From contig NZ_JAERQZ010000001.1 of NCBI RefSeq assembly GCF_016735515.1, positions 372,001 to 436,000 on the forward strand: a stretch of DNA of 64,000 nt, in the 5' to 3' direction. Source of the DNA: Piscinibacter sp. HJYY11. GTDB lineage: Bacteria; Pseudomonadota; Gammaproteobacteria; Burkholderiales; Burkholderiaceae_C. Below are positions 36,871 to 45,804 of this stretch, piece by piece; the stretch's first letter is position 1; the number at the start of each line of letters is the position of its first letter. The notes beneath the pieces were generated by a model. That model had not been told where the DNA came from and did not search any database. It worked only from the letters and a program-made list of their open reading frames with translations. The translations under genes were made by a program, and so were the position numbers.

Positions 36871-38312
36871 GGCGTGCTCCACCCGCCACCGAGGGCTCGG
36901 TAGGTCTCCACCCACGCGGCCACGGCCTCGCGCTGCTGCTCGATCTGCGCGCTGCGCGCGGCCACGAGGCTGCGGCGCGCGTCCTCCAGCTCGAAGAGGC
37001 TCGCGAGGCCACCGCGGAAGCGGGCCTCCGTGGCCTGGTACGAGCGCTCGAAGCCGATGGCGGCGGCGCGTGTGTCGTCGCCACGCACGTTTGCGCTGTG
37101 CAGGTTTACCAGTGCAGCCTCCACTTCGCGCACGGCGGCACGCAGGCTGGCGGCATAGGCCACACGTGCCGCGTCGTGGCGCGCCCGCGCGGCGTCGGCG
37201 TTGGCGCGTCGCGCGCCGGCGTCGAAGAGCGGCAAGGTCACGGCCACGGGGCCGATGCTCCACACCGTGCCATCGGTGCTCACACCGTCGACACGTTGAC
37301 GCACCGGCCCGATGCTGCCCGACAAGGTGATGCGCGGCCAGCGCCGGGCACGGGCGTGGTCGGCATCGGCGCTGGCGGCCACCACGTCCCAGGCGGCGGC
37401 GGTGATGTCGGGCCGCTGTGCCAGCGCTTCGGCCGGCACTTCGGCGACGCGCAGCGCGCGCGGCTGCGGCAGGCGCGCTGTCGAGCCGGCCAGCTCCTGG
37501 CGCAAGGCCTCTTCGTCGAGGGCCGCGAGTGCGACCAGCGACTTGACAAACAGCTCGCACTGCGCGCGTTGCTGCGTCAGCGCGGCACTGCCGTTGGCGG
37601 CACTTGCGCGCGCGAGGTCGGCGGCAGCGGGGGCCTGGAAGCCGGCATCTGCGGCCAGTGCCGTCAGGCGGGAGGTCTCTTCGCGGGAGCGGACGTCCAG
37701 CTCCAGCTGCGCCTGCTGGGCCTCGCAGGCGCGCAGCCCGATGTACGCAGAGGCCACCTCGGCTGCGAGCGAGACGCGCGCGACGTGCCAGGCGGCTTCG
37801 CTCGCGTCCAGCCTGGCCTGGGCCGCCTTGGCACCTGCACGGTTGGCGCCGAAGAGGTCGACTTCCCAACCCGCCTGCACGCCCAGCGATGCCGTGGTGG
37901 CGATCGGGAGACCGAGGCTCGGGATGCCGCGGCTGGCGTTCAGGCTCGCATCGAGTGCCGGCAGAAGCGAGGCACTGCCGGCCACGCGAGCGGCCCGCGC
38001 ATCGGCGATCCGTGCGCCGGCCTGCGCCAGCGTGGCACTCACGCGCTGGCCCTGCTCGATCAGTCGCAAGAGCAGCGGATCATCGAAACTCGCCCACCAG
38101 CGGCCGAGCTCGGCCACGTTGCCGCCGTGCGGCAAGGGCGCGTGCCACTGTGGCGGCACGGCTTTCGACAAGCTCTCGGGCTCGGGTCGAGGCGATGTGG
38201 CGCAGCCGCAGAGCGTGGCGGTGGCGATGAAGAGCACCACGCGCTGGCAGGAAGCGAGCAATGTGAGCCTGGGCTGAAGAGGGTTCTCGGTTGGAGGTTG
38301 CTGAAGGTGCAT
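36867..38312 (-). CDS. NodT-type outer-membrane efflux lipoprotein
   Basis: 481 residues from ATG 38312; an ATG at 38345 in the same frame is equally possible, as neither has a strong ribosome site. A lipoprotein signal ends in TLCGC. Two repeats of the TolC-like fold follow, with GRWWASFDDPLLLRLIEQG at the start and TLPLFDAGARRANADAARARHD in the second repeat. It forms the exit channel of the tripartite pump. First gene of the operon, divergent from the MipA gene across about 180 bases; that spacer should hold both promoters. Confidence 0.9.
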   Translation of the reverse strand: MHLQQPPTENPLQPRLTLLASCQRVVLFIATATLCGCATSPRPEPESLSKAVPPQWHAPLPHGGNVAELGRWWASFDDPLLLRLIEQGQRVSATLAQAGARIADARAARVAGSASLLPALDASLNASRGIPSLGLPIATTASLGVQAGWEVDLFGANRAGAKAAQARLDASEAAWHVARVSLAAEVASAYIGLRACEAQQAQLELDVRSREETSRLTALAADAGFQAPAAADLARASAANGSAALTQQRAQCELFVKSLVALAALDEEALRQELAGSTARLPQPRALRVAEVPAEALAQRPDITAAAWDVVAASADADHARARRWPRITLSGSIGPVRQRVDGVSTDGTVWSIGPVAVTLPLFDAGARRANADAARARHDAARVAYAASLRAAVREVEAALVNLHSANVRGDDTRAAAIGFERSYQATEARFRGGLASLFELEDARRSLVAARSAQIEQQREAVAAWVETYRALGGGWSTP

Positions 38313-38489
38313 GGATCGTCCCTGTGGGTTGCCGGTCGAGTGCATGGAGAAGCACTGTGGCGCCGCTTGTCTTTCTGGCTCCTTTCCAGTTGATGCATGA
38401 GCACACGAATGAAGACGTCGCCCGGAAAGTGCGCCGTAAGAGTCGGGCCCGGAAGATTTCGTCTCCTCAACGACTCTTCAGGTCCTCAC

Positions 38490-39344
38490 ATGGCATGTCT
38501 TCACCACCCGCGCTCACGCGCTTCGACCCGGCCCGTCAGCGTGGCCCGGCTGGTCACGCTGGCTCTTGTTGTCGCGGGCGCTTTGTCCAGTGCCCACGCG
38601 CAGCAAAACGGAAAGGACGGTCCGGGTGACCGGGACGGCCAGGGCGGCCCGCAAGGCACCGAGTGGGGCCTGGGCCTCGGCGTGCTATCCAAGCAGGACG
38701 CCTACCGAGGGATCAAGCGGGACACCCAGGGCGTGCCTCTGCTTCGCTTCGAGAACCAGTACGTGTCGTTCGAGGGCCTCGGTCTCGAGGTCAAGCTGCC
38801 CGGCGTGCGACTCGGCGAGGAAAGCGAGATCAACTTCGGCATCGTGGGCGAGTTCGACATGAGCGGCTACAAGGCCAAGGACGCGCCGATCCTCGCCGGC
38901 ATGGCCGAGCGCAAAGGCGGGTTCTGGGCCGGCGGCAAGGTCGAGTGGGAGAATGAGTTGATCAATGTCAGCGCCGAGTTTGCCGCCGACGTGTCGGGCC
39001 ACAGCAAGGGCCGCAGGTTCAGCCTGGGCCTCGAAAAGGAGCTGCACCTTGGACAGCACACCATGCTCATTCCCTATGTGACGGCGCACCGGCTCGACAA
39101 GAAGTACGTGGACTACTACTACGGCGTGCGAGCCACCGAAGCCACTGCGGGACGCGCGGCCTACGCCGGCAAGGGCGGGCTGAACGTCGACGTCGGCCTG
39201 CGCACCATGTACCAGTTCGACGCGCGTCATTCGGTGCTGCTCGACGTGGGCGTCACCCGCCTGGCCAAGCACATCAGGACGAGCCCGATCGTCGGCCGCT
39301 CCAACACCAGCCAGGTGATATTCGGCTACATGTACACCTTCTGA
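38490..39344 (+). CDS. MipA/OmpV-family outer-membrane protein
   Basis: 284 residues from ATG 38490 (MACLHHPRSRAS), giving a signal peptide that ends ALSSAHA/QQ; a longer form from 38397 is possible. The mature protein starts with an Asp/Gly-rich stretch (GKDGPGDRDGQGG), then WGLGLGVLSKQDAYRGIKRD and alternating beta strands, ending in the outer-membrane signature VIFGYMYTF with terminal Phe. Such proteins are outer-membrane barrels linked to peptidoglycan synthesis complexes and antibiotic response. The next gene starts on its stop codon (TGATG), so it is one operon with the two-component pair. Confidence 0.85.
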   Translation: MACLHHPRSRASTRPVSVARLVTLALVVAGALSSAHAQQNGKDGPGDRDGQGGPQGTEWGLGLGVLSKQDAYRGIKRDTQGVPLLRFENQYVSFEGLGLEVKLPGVRLGEESEINFGIVGEFDMSGYKAKDAPILAGMAERKGGFWAGGKVEWENELINVSAEFAADVSGHSKGRRFSLGLEKELHLGQHTMLIPYVTAHRLDKKYVDYYYGVRATEATAGRAAYAGKGGLNVDVGLRTMYQFDARHSVLLDVGVTRLAKHIRTSPIVGRSNTSQVIFGYMYTF

Positions 39345-40030
39345 TGAACCGGATCCTGCTGGTCGAGGACCATGAGCGACTTGCTCGATTGGTGATCAAC
39401 GGCCTGGCGGCCGCGGGCATCGCTGTCGATCCCGTGCAGCGCATCGACGCCGCCTGGTCCGCCCTCCAGCAGGTGTCCTACGGTGCGCTGGTCCTGGACC
39501 GCGGTCTTCCGGACGGCGATGGCCTGACGCTGCTGAAGCGGCTGCGCGACGCCGAGCGGAGCATTCCCTGCCTGGTCCTGTCGGCGCGGGATGCACTGCA
39601 TGACCGTGTCGAAGGTCTGGACGCCGGTGCCGACGACTACCTGCCCAAGCCCTTCGCCATGGACGAGCTGGTGGCGCGTGTGCGAGCCCTCCTGCGCCGG
39701 CCGGTTGAAAGCCTGCCGATGGAGCCCGGGCATGGCGACCTTCAGCTGCGACCGGCCGAGGGCATGCTCCATTGCGGCGGGGAGCACGTGTCGCTGGCCG
39801 CGTCGGAGATGCAGATCATGCTGGCGCTGGCGCGAAGGGGCGGCGACACGGTGCCCCGCTCGAAGCTGGAAGCCGCGGCCTGGGGGCTGAGCGAGGCGGT
39901 GACACCGAACGCCCTCGACGTGGCCCTGCACCGGATCCGCCGAAAGCTGCACGCGATCGGCTCGCGCCAGAAGATCGTCAACGTGAGAAGCCTGGGCTAT
40001 GCGCTTCGTGAAGATGACGTGGCTGAATAG
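39344..40030 (+). CDS. OmpR/QseB-type response regulator
   Basis: 228 residues. The receiver has ILLVEDHERLARLV, acceptor Asp 52 in LVLDRGLPDGDG and Lys in YLPKPFAMDEL. The winged-helix output domain is typical of OmpR (PRSKLEAAAWGLSEAVTPNALDVALHRIRRKL). It overlaps the MipA stop by one base and the kinase start by about 30 bases. Likely controls the mipA operon itself and perhaps the divergent RND operon. Confidence 0.93.
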   Translation: MNRILLVEDHERLARLVINGLAAAGIAVDPVQRIDAAWSALQQVSYGALVLDRGLPDGDGLTLLKRLRDAERSIPCLVLSARDALHDRVEGLDAGADDYLPKPFAMDELVARVRALLRRPVESLPMEPGHGDLQLRPAEGMLHCGGEHVSLAASEMQIMLALARRGGDTVPRSKLEAAAWGLSEAVTPNALDVALHRIRRKLHAIGSRQKIVNVRSLGYALREDDVAE

Positions 40031-41414
40031 CCTCAACGTCAAGATCGTGCTCGCCTATGTGGGCGGGGCGGTCTTGAGCATCGTGCTCATCGTTGCCACG
40101 GCCGTCGCCGTTCTCTATTCCCAGGGCGACGTGGTCTATGGCTTCGACGTGGCGAGCACCACCCGAGAGATCGCCGGCGAAATCCGGTTCGACGAGAAGG
40201 GCAACCCGGTCGGCATCGGCGCCGACCCGCTGAACCGCGATGCCGATGTCGCCTTCGACGAGGAAGCGAAGCAGCTCTTCGAGAGCTTGAAGCAGGAGGC
40301 CGGCTTTCGCGTGCTCGATGCATCGGGCAAGGTGATGCTGTCGTCAGCGCCGGGCGTGGACTTCTGGCCCGAGTCCGGCGCCGAGGCGATGCTGAAGCCG
40401 GGCCGCTTCGAGTTCGAGCATGAAGGCGTCGCCATGCGCGGGGCCACCCAGCTGGTGGAGCGCGAAGGCAAGGTCTGGTACGTGCAGTTCGCCATCAGCC
40501 GGCGGTTCCTGCGGCTGATGTACCAGGAGTTCGCCCTGCCGTTCACCGGTGCCGGCCTCACCTTGTTCACGCTGGTGCTGCTGCTGGTCTTCGGGCCCTG
40601 CGTCTACTTCACGCTGCGGTATGCGCTCAAGCCGGTGCAGAAGGTGTCGGACGCAGCCGCCGAGATCTCCCCGCGGTCATTGCATGTGCGGCTGAGCACC
40701 CATGCGGTACCGCGCGAGATTGCGCCTTTCGTTGCGAGCTTCAACCGGGTTCTCGATCGACTCGAGCGGGGCTACCGCATCCAGCAGGAGTTCCTCGCCA
40801 CCGCAGCGCATGAACTCAAGACGCCGCTGGCCCTCATCCGGGCGCAGGTCGAACTCAGCCCGGCGTCCACCGACCGCGACATGCTGCTCCAGGACGTCGA
40901 ACACATGAGCCGGCAGGTGCAGCAGCTCCTGCTGCTGGCCGAGGTCAGCGAGCCGCAGAACTACCGGCCGACCATCGTGGACATGCACGAGGTGGTGCGC
41001 GAAGCCGCCGGCTACCTCGAGCGCATGGCCGGTGCGGCCCAGGTGCGCCTGGACCTGCCCGATCCGTCCTCGGGTGTGCGCTGGCTGGCCGACCGGGGCG
41101 CGCTCTTCACGCTGCTGAAGAACCTGCTCGAGAACGCGATCCAGCACGCGCCTGCGGGCACGCCCGTGAGCGTCGACGTCGATGCCACCTCGATGACCGT
41201 TCGCGACTGGGGGCCCGGTGTGCCGGAGGAGCAGATGTCGAGCATCTTCGCCCGCTTCTGGCGCGGCCCCCATCGCCGCGACAAGGGCGCAGGGCTCGGC
41301 ATGGCGATCTGCCAGGAGATCGCCCAGGCCCACGGATGGACGCTCACCGCGAGCCGCGCCCAACCGGGGCTTCGCGTCGTGCTGGAACGACCGGCCAGCG
41401 CGGCGGCTACCTGA
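39999..41414 (+). CDS. QseC-like membrane sensor histidine kinase
   Basis: 471 residues from ATG 39999 (AGAAG eight bases before); ATG 40014 is an alternative. Two membrane segments (about 14-40 and 185-210) enclose a periplasmic sensor of about 145 residues. A HAMP-like linker follows (ALKPVQKVSDAAAEI), then HisKA with FLATAAHELKTPLALIRAQ and HATPase with NAIQHAP, DWGPGVP and GAGLGMAICQEI. It partners the preceding regulator. Its C-terminus overlaps the convergent SnoaL-like gene by eight bases. Confidence 0.92.
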   Translation: MRFVKMTWLNSLNVKIVLAYVGGAVLSIVLIVATAVAVLYSQGDVVYGFDVASTTREIAGEIRFDEKGNPVGIGADPLNRDADVAFDEEAKQLFESLKQEAGFRVLDASGKVMLSSAPGVDFWPESGAEAMLKPGRFEFEHEGVAMRGATQLVEREGKVWYVQFAISRRFLRLMYQEFALPFTGAGLTLFTLVLLLVFGPCVYFTLRYALKPVQKVSDAAAEISPRSLHVRLSTHAVPREIAPFVASFNRVLDRLERGYRIQQEFLATAAHELKTPLALIRAQVELSPASTDRDMLLQDVEHMSRQVQQLLLLAEVSEPQNYRPTIVDMHEVVREAAGYLERMAGAAQVRLDLPDPSSGVRWLADRGALFTLLKNLLENAIQHAPAGTPVSVDVDATSMTVRDWGPGVPEEQMSSIFARFWRGPHRRDKGAGLGMAICQEIAQAHGWTLTASRAQPGLRVVLERPASAAAT

Positions 41415-41778
41415 ATCTCGTGCGCTCGATGCTGCCTTCGACGACGAACGCATGCAGTTGGTCCAGCAGCCCGTCACGAAGGCGCCAGACATCGCAGTAG
41501 CTGTGGCGCACCGGATGGCCACTCTCGTCTTCGAGCGTGATCTCGCCGATGGCCGTCAGGAAGTCGCCGTCGACCACCATGCGATACACCTCGAACTCGG
41601 GCGGCGTCTGGTAGGCCTCTGTCATCCATTCGCGCACGGCGGCCTTGCCCTTCAGGACCTGCTCGCCGACGAAGGTCCAGACGGTGTCTTCCGTGCAGTG
41701 CTTCAGGAAGCCCTCGACATCGCCAACGCGACTTGCAGCGTTGGCGCGCTCCAATACGGCCGTGGGGTTTGCTGACAT
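41407..41778 (-). CDS. SnoaL/NTF2-like small protein
   Basis: 123 residues from ATG 41778, with GGGAGC upstream. It has the cone-shaped NTF2 fold pattern: VLERANAASRVGDVEGFLKHCTEDTVW, then LKGKAAVREWMTEAY and a closing strand region WRLRDGLLDQLHAFVV. Proteins of this fold include hydrolases, isomerases and proteins without known activity, so no reaction is assigned. It lies 75 bases after the DUF3299 gene on the same strand and may be the tail of that operon or independent. Confidence 0.8.
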   Translation of the reverse strand: MSANPTAVLERANAASRVGDVEGFLKHCTEDTVWTFVGEQVLKGKAAVREWMTEAYQTPPEFEVYRMVVDGDFLTAIGEITLEDESGHPVRHSYCDVWRLRDGLLDQLHAFVVEGSIERTRFR

Positions 41779-41853
41779 CGGCTGCTCCCGTGTGACGATG
41801 CAGTGGGCCGGCAAAGCGCGTGCCGCGTCACGGGAAGCGGTCGACGAAGCCGC

Positions 41854-42432
41854 TCACCGAGCCGGCGGGACGTACCGCACGATGGAGGCGGCTGCGATCC
41901 GGTAGCCACTCACGCCCATCTCGGATTCCTGTCGTGCGAGGCTGAGCGTGCCCGTCACCCAGACCGTGTCCATCGCGGAGAAGCCCTTGACCGGCTTGGC
42001 CGCCACCACATGGATGATCTGGTTGGATGGCGGCGGGGGCGAATGGATGCAGGCGCCGAAATACGGCACCAGCAGGAACTCCTTCAGGCCGTCCTTGCTT
42101 TCCTCCAGCGGGACCACATAGCCGGGCAGCTTGATGGCCTGGCCGTCGAGCGCCTTGTTCGTCGGCGCGTCGTCCCAGATCCGGCGCAGGTCGCGCATGC
42201 GCTGGAGCGCCTCGGGGCTTCCGTCGACGACGTTTCCCTCTCCGAGCTCGCGCAGTTCCTTGTACGGGTCCCAGTCCTTGGGCATCAGTTCTTCCCAGCG
42301 GATCTCGCGCGCCTCAGGGCGTGAGGCAGCGCCCTCGGCCGCGCCACGGGCGGGTTGCGCCATGCCGCTCGTCGCGGTGGCGAAGATGAGCGCCGCCAGC
42401 AAGCCGCTCCCAAGTCGATGAAGGTTCGTCAT
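41854..42432 (-). CDS. DUF3299 periplasmic protein, second copy
   Basis: 192 residues from ATG 42432. Signal peptide ending TSGMAQ. Core motifs are IRWEELMPKDWDPYKELREL, IKLPGYVVPLE and LLVPYFGACIHSPPPPSNQI followed by IHVV. The same motifs occur in the paralogue at 43743-44441. The invariant Cys-His and His residues could bind metal. It follows the FtsX-like permease by 38 bases. In the Vibrio cholerae zrg zinc-uptake cluster, as I recall it, DUF3299 genes accompany the DUF2796 and ABC genes; the molecular role is not established. Confidence 0.82.
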   Translation of the reverse strand: MTNLHRLGSGLLAALIFATATSGMAQPARGAAEGAASRPEAREIRWEELMPKDWDPYKELRELGEGNVVDGSPEALQRMRDLRRIWDDAPTNKALDGQAIKLPGYVVPLEESKDGLKEFLLVPYFGACIHSPPPPSNQIIHVVAAKPVKGFSAMDTVWVTGTLSLARQESEMGVSGYRIAAASIVRYVPPAR

Positions 42433-42470
42433 GTCCACATCCTTCCAGCACAAGTCGTTGATCCGATCGT

Positions 42471-43733
42471 TCACACCCGCGGCGAGAGGCCGTCGGCCAG
42501 CGAGAGCCGATAGGCCCGGAACCCCGGGATGAGGCTGGCCACCCAGCCGCAGGCGAGCAATGCCGCCAGCAGCAGCCATTCGTTCTGGTTCGGCCACTGC
42601 AGCTGCAGCATCACCCCGAGCTGCGATTGCACCCAGGAGCGCAGCGCCGCCACTGCCGCGAAGCATGCCGCCGCCCCGAGCAGCACGCCGGACAGTGTCA
42701 CCAGCGCGCCTTCGATGGCCAGCAGCACCAGCATCTGCCGCGGCCCTGCGCCCACAGCGCGCAGGATGGCGAGCTCACGGCGGCGCTCGTTCAGGCCGGC
42801 GAGGATCACCGCGACCAGCCCCACCAGGCTCACGAGCGACACCAGCGTGCTCACGGCGAGCAGGCCGCGTTCTCCCACGCCGATCACTTCCCACAGCTCG
42901 TCGAGCGCGACGCCGGGCAGGATGGCCAGCAGCGGCTCGGCCTCGAACTCCGCGATCGAGCGCTGCACGGAAAACACCGCGGCGCGGCTCTTCAAGCCCA
43001 CCAGCACTGCCGTCACGTTCTTGGGGGTGAGGTCGTGGCGCGCGACCTGGTCGGCCGGCACCGCCATGCCGGGCAGCGGCACGCCGGCCACCCAGTCGAG
43101 GTGAATGGCCTCCATGGACTGCAGGCTGATGTGCACCGAGCGGTCGACCGGCGTGCCGGTGGCCTGCAGCACGCCGACGATGACGAAAGGCTTGTCGGCA
43201 TGGTCGTTGGCCGCGAGCGCGCCGTCGCCGTGGCTCAGCACGATGCGGTCGCCGGGCTTGTAGCCGAGCCGGCGCGCCACGTCGGCGCCGACCACCGTCT
43301 CGAACACTTCGCTGAAAGCACGGCCCTGGGCGAAGCGCAGCGCCTGGCGGTCACCGTACTGGAAGCGCTCGAAGTAGTCGGGGGTGGTGCCCACGACCGA
43401 GAAGCCGCGATGCGAGTCGCCCAGCGAGATCGGCACCATCCAGGCGATGGAGCGATGGCGGCCGATCGCCTGGACGCTGCTCCAGCGCACGTTGTGGGTG
43501 GCGTTGCCGATGCGGAACACCGAGTACAGCAGCAGCTGAACCGGCCCCGTGCGGGCACCGACGATGAGGTCGGTGCCCGACACCGACTGCGAAAAGTTCT
43601 CCCGCACGTCGTGCCGGATGCGCTCGATGCCCAGCAGCAGGAAGGTCGACAGGGCGATCGACATCACCACCAGCGACAGGACGAATCGCCGGTTCCAGGC
43701 GCTGCGGGCGGCCAATGAAAACAGTGGTTTCAT
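42471..43733 (-). CDS. ABC transporter permease of the FtsX/MacB type
   Basis: 420 residues, four membrane segments: one N-terminal (FVLSLVVMSIALSTFLLLG), a periplasmic domain of about 230 residues (GTDLIVGARTGPVQLLL and further), then three C-terminal segments with ERRRELAILRAVGAGPRQML, the FtsX signature for contact with the ATPase. Such permeases move lipids or power periplasmic partners rather than importing through a pore. Its partner ATPase is at 44438-45145. The two DUF3299 genes lie directly on either side, so they probably work with it. Confidence 0.88.
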   Translation of the reverse strand: MKPLFSLAARSAWNRRFVLSLVVMSIALSTFLLLGIERIRHDVRENFSQSVSGTDLIVGARTGPVQLLLYSVFRIGNATHNVRWSSVQAIGRHRSIAWMVPISLGDSHRGFSVVGTTPDYFERFQYGDRQALRFAQGRAFSEVFETVVGADVARRLGYKPGDRIVLSHGDGALAANDHADKPFVIVGVLQATGTPVDRSVHISLQSMEAIHLDWVAGVPLPGMAVPADQVARHDLTPKNVTAVLVGLKSRAAVFSVQRSIAEFEAEPLLAILPGVALDELWEVIGVGERGLLAVSTLVSLVSLVGLVAVILAGLNERRRELAILRAVGAGPRQMLVLLAIEGALVTLSGVLLGAAACFAAVAALRSWVQSQLGVMLQLQWPNQNEWLLLAALLACGWVASLIPGFRAYRLSLADGLSPRV

Positions 43734-43742
43734 GCGACGCCT

Positions 43743-44441
43743 CTACCGCTTTCTCGATGTGTCATAGGCCTCGACCGTGGCGCCCCGCAGGCGGTAGCCG
43801 CTGATGGCCGTTGCTGTCTCCACCCGCGTGACCTCAACGGTGCCGCGCACCCACACGGCGTCCATCGCCGCGAGGCCTTTCACCGGCTCCGTCGTCACCA
43901 CGTGGATCACCTGGTTGGCCGGCGGCGGAGGCGTGTGGATGCAGGCGCCGAAGTAGGGGACCAGCAGGAACTCGGTGGTGCTGCGGGACGCACCGCCCAG
44001 CGGCACCACATAGCCGGGAATGCGGATGCGGCGGCCCGCGAGCGACGCGTCGGCCGGTGCCTGGTCGAGCACCTCGCGCATCTGGGCGAGCAGGGCGCGT
44101 GCGCGCGGGTCGCTGTCGCCGATGCCAGTGTGCCGCTGCTGAAGCGTGCGAATGCGCTCGGCCGGGTCCCAGCCGGAGGGCACCAGGTCGGACCAGCGCA
44201 TCTGCTCGAAAGCCGGGTCGCCTGCATACGGCTCGGGCGCGGGCTGCTGGCGGAAGTCCAGCGTCTTGCGGGCGCTCGGGACCACGATTGCCGCCAGGAC
44301 GATGGTCACCACGGTGGCGAGAACCGCAAGCGCGGGAATCTTCCAGCCCGTCCTGGCACCGGCATCGGCACCGGCATGGGCATCCCCGCGAAGGTGCGGA
44401 AACTGGGTCTCCAGTGAACCTCCCTGGTGGACGGGCCTCAT
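43743..44441 (-). CDS. DUF3299 protein, first copy (membrane-anchored)
   Basis: 232 residues. An N-terminal membrane anchor (IPALAVLATVVTIVLAAIVV) replaces the cleavable signal of its paralogue. Core motifs are MRWSDLVPSGWDPAERI, IRIPGYVVPLG and LLVPYFGACIHTPPPPANQV followed by IHVV. It overlaps the ATPase gene by four bases and precedes the permease by nine, which makes a tightly coupled set. Same uncertain role as its paralogue; possibly a metal-binding partner of the ABC pair. Confidence 0.82.
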   Translation of the reverse strand: MRPVHQGGSLETQFPHLRGDAHAGADAGARTGWKIPALAVLATVVTIVLAAIVVPSARKTLDFRQQPAPEPYAGDPAFEQMRWSDLVPSGWDPAERIRTLQQRHTGIGDSDPRARALLAQMREVLDQAPADASLAGRRIRIPGYVVPLGGASRSTTEFLLVPYFGACIHTPPPPANQVIHVVTTEPVKGLAAMDAVWVRGTVEVTRVETATAISGYRLRGATVEAYDTSRKR

Positions 44442-45145
44442 GTCGCCGCCTCCAGGTCACCCGCCGCGGCCTGGTTGAGCTCCGCCAGGGCAACACGCCG
44501 GCCGAACCGCGCGGCGAGCCTCTCGTCGTGGCTCACGAAGACCAGCGTGCTGCCCGACGCGTGGCACTGGGTGAGCAGCAGATCCATGAAGCCGTCGCGC
44601 AGCGCGGCATCGAGCGCCGAGGTGGGCTCATCGGCGATCACGAGCTCCGGGCTGCCGATGAGCGCGCGGGCCGCCGCGACACGTTGCTGCTGACCCACCG
44701 ACAGCTGTGAGGCACTGCGCGCCCAGAGCGATCGGTTCAGGCCGACCTGGTCGAGCAGCGACTGCGCCGCCTGCGCGGGCGAGCCGGCTGCCGCCGTTGC
44801 GCGCGTCCGGCGCACGGCCGAGAAGCGGCACGGCAGCAGGACGTTGTCGAGAACGCTCAGGTACGGCAGCAGGTTGAACTGCTGGAACACATAGCCGACG
44901 TGGTCGGCACGAAACGCGTCGCGCCTGGCGCCGGACAGCGCGGCCCAGTCGGTGCCGAGCAGCTTCACCCCGCCCTGGCGCGGGAGCAGCACACCCGCCA
45001 GCAAGCCGAGCAGCGTGCTCTTGCCGCAGCCGCTCGGCCCATGCAGGAAGACGCTGCTGCCGGCGTCGATGCGCAGCTCGTCGATTGCGATCCCGTCGCG
45101 CTCGCTGCCGGGCCACCGGAAGCGCAGACCCACCACCTCGATCAT
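44438..45145 (-). CDS. ABC transporter ATP-binding protein (LolD/MacB type)
   Basis: 235 residues. Walker A GPSGCGKSTLLG, Q-loop YVFQQFNLLPYLSVLDNV, signature LSVGQQQR, Walker B LVIADEPTSALD, and the switch His in VFVSHDERLA. All catalytic residues are intact. It belongs to the small ATPases that pair with FtsX-like permeases. It starts nine bases after the DUF2796 gene and overlaps the DUF3299 gene. Confidence 0.93.
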   Translation of the reverse strand: MIEVVGLRFRWPGSERDGIAIDELRIDAGSSVFLHGPSGCGKSTLLGLLAGVLLPRQGGVKLLGTDWAALSGARRDAFRADHVGYVFQQFNLLPYLSVLDNVLLPCRFSAVRRTRATAAAGSPAQAAQSLLDQVGLNRSLWARSASQLSVGQQQRVAAARALIGSPELVIADEPTSALDAALRDGFMDLLLTQCHASGSTLVFVSHDERLAARFGRRVALAELNQAAAGDLEAAT

Positions 45146-45154
45146 GGCCGGCCC

Positions 45155-45727
45155 CTAGCGCGCCAGCGACAGCCGGGTGGCCGACGGCTTCAGCGCCCGC
45201 TTGAACTGCCCGGTCGACGCTGCGACCTGCACGTCCAGCCGGTGCAGGCGCTTGAACTCGAAGAGGCCGATGTCGATGTGGCGGGCCTTGGTGGCATCGG
45301 TGCACGAGAACTCGTAGCTGGCGTCGATGTCGGCGTGGTCCGACTTCGCCTGCGCAGGGTCGACCGGGCCGAGCTTGAGGGCGGCCGAGGCCAGCTCCAC
45401 CTTGGCAAGCTTGCACTGCGCCGCGGCGTCGATCCTGAACATCGTGTCGGCCGCGTTGAGCCTGGCCACCGCGGCATCGACCTGCTGGCGCTCCTTGTCG
45501 TTGCGCGGCGCGCGCTCGAAGCCGACGAGGTTGTCCAAAGGGGACGAGAACTGGAGGCTCAGCCGCTGCGGCTCGATGGCGACGTCGAGCCGTGCATCGC
45601 CGTGCGCGTGGGCCTTGCCGGCCGCGTGAGCCGAAGTCGCGGCGATTGCGAGCGCGCAGAAAAGGGCCGGCAGGCCCACGGCGCGCGCCGGGCTCGCCGT
45701 GCGGCGAGGGGCTTGGAAGACAAGCAT
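45155..45727 (-). CDS. DUF2796 (ZrgA-like) periplasmic metal-binding protein
   Basis: 190 residues from ATG 45727, GAGG eight bases before. Signal peptide ending TSAHA; the mature protein starts with AGKAHAHGDARLDVAIEPQRL, the family hallmark, and continues SLQFSSPLDNLVGFERAPRN. It has His residues at the N-terminus and a Cys near each middle strand, but lacks the long His-rich loop of Vibrio ZrgA. The family is linked to zinc uptake in Vibrio. Its operon partners here match that idea. No Zur box was recognised upstream. Confidence 0.82.
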   Translation of the reverse strand: MLVFQAPRRTASPARAVGLPALFCALAIAATSAHAAGKAHAHGDARLDVAIEPQRLSLQFSSPLDNLVGFERAPRNDKERQQVDAAVARLNAADTMFRIDAAAQCKLAKVELASAALKLGPVDPAQAKSDHADIDASYEFSCTDATKARHIDIGLFEFKRLHRLDVQVAASTGQFKRALKPSATRLSLAR

Positions 45728-45804
45728 GGAAGTGACCTCTGAACGTGACCGGGACGCTCGACCCACCGGAAACCGGCCTGCGGTCGAGCTCGTCTTGCAA
45801 ACGA

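Noticed and set aside
36871..37869. N-terminal extension of the adaptor protein by about 330 codons
   Set aside because: It would overlap most of the outer-membrane channel gene with an Arg/Ala-rich sequence. The adaptor has a proper start and signal at 36870.
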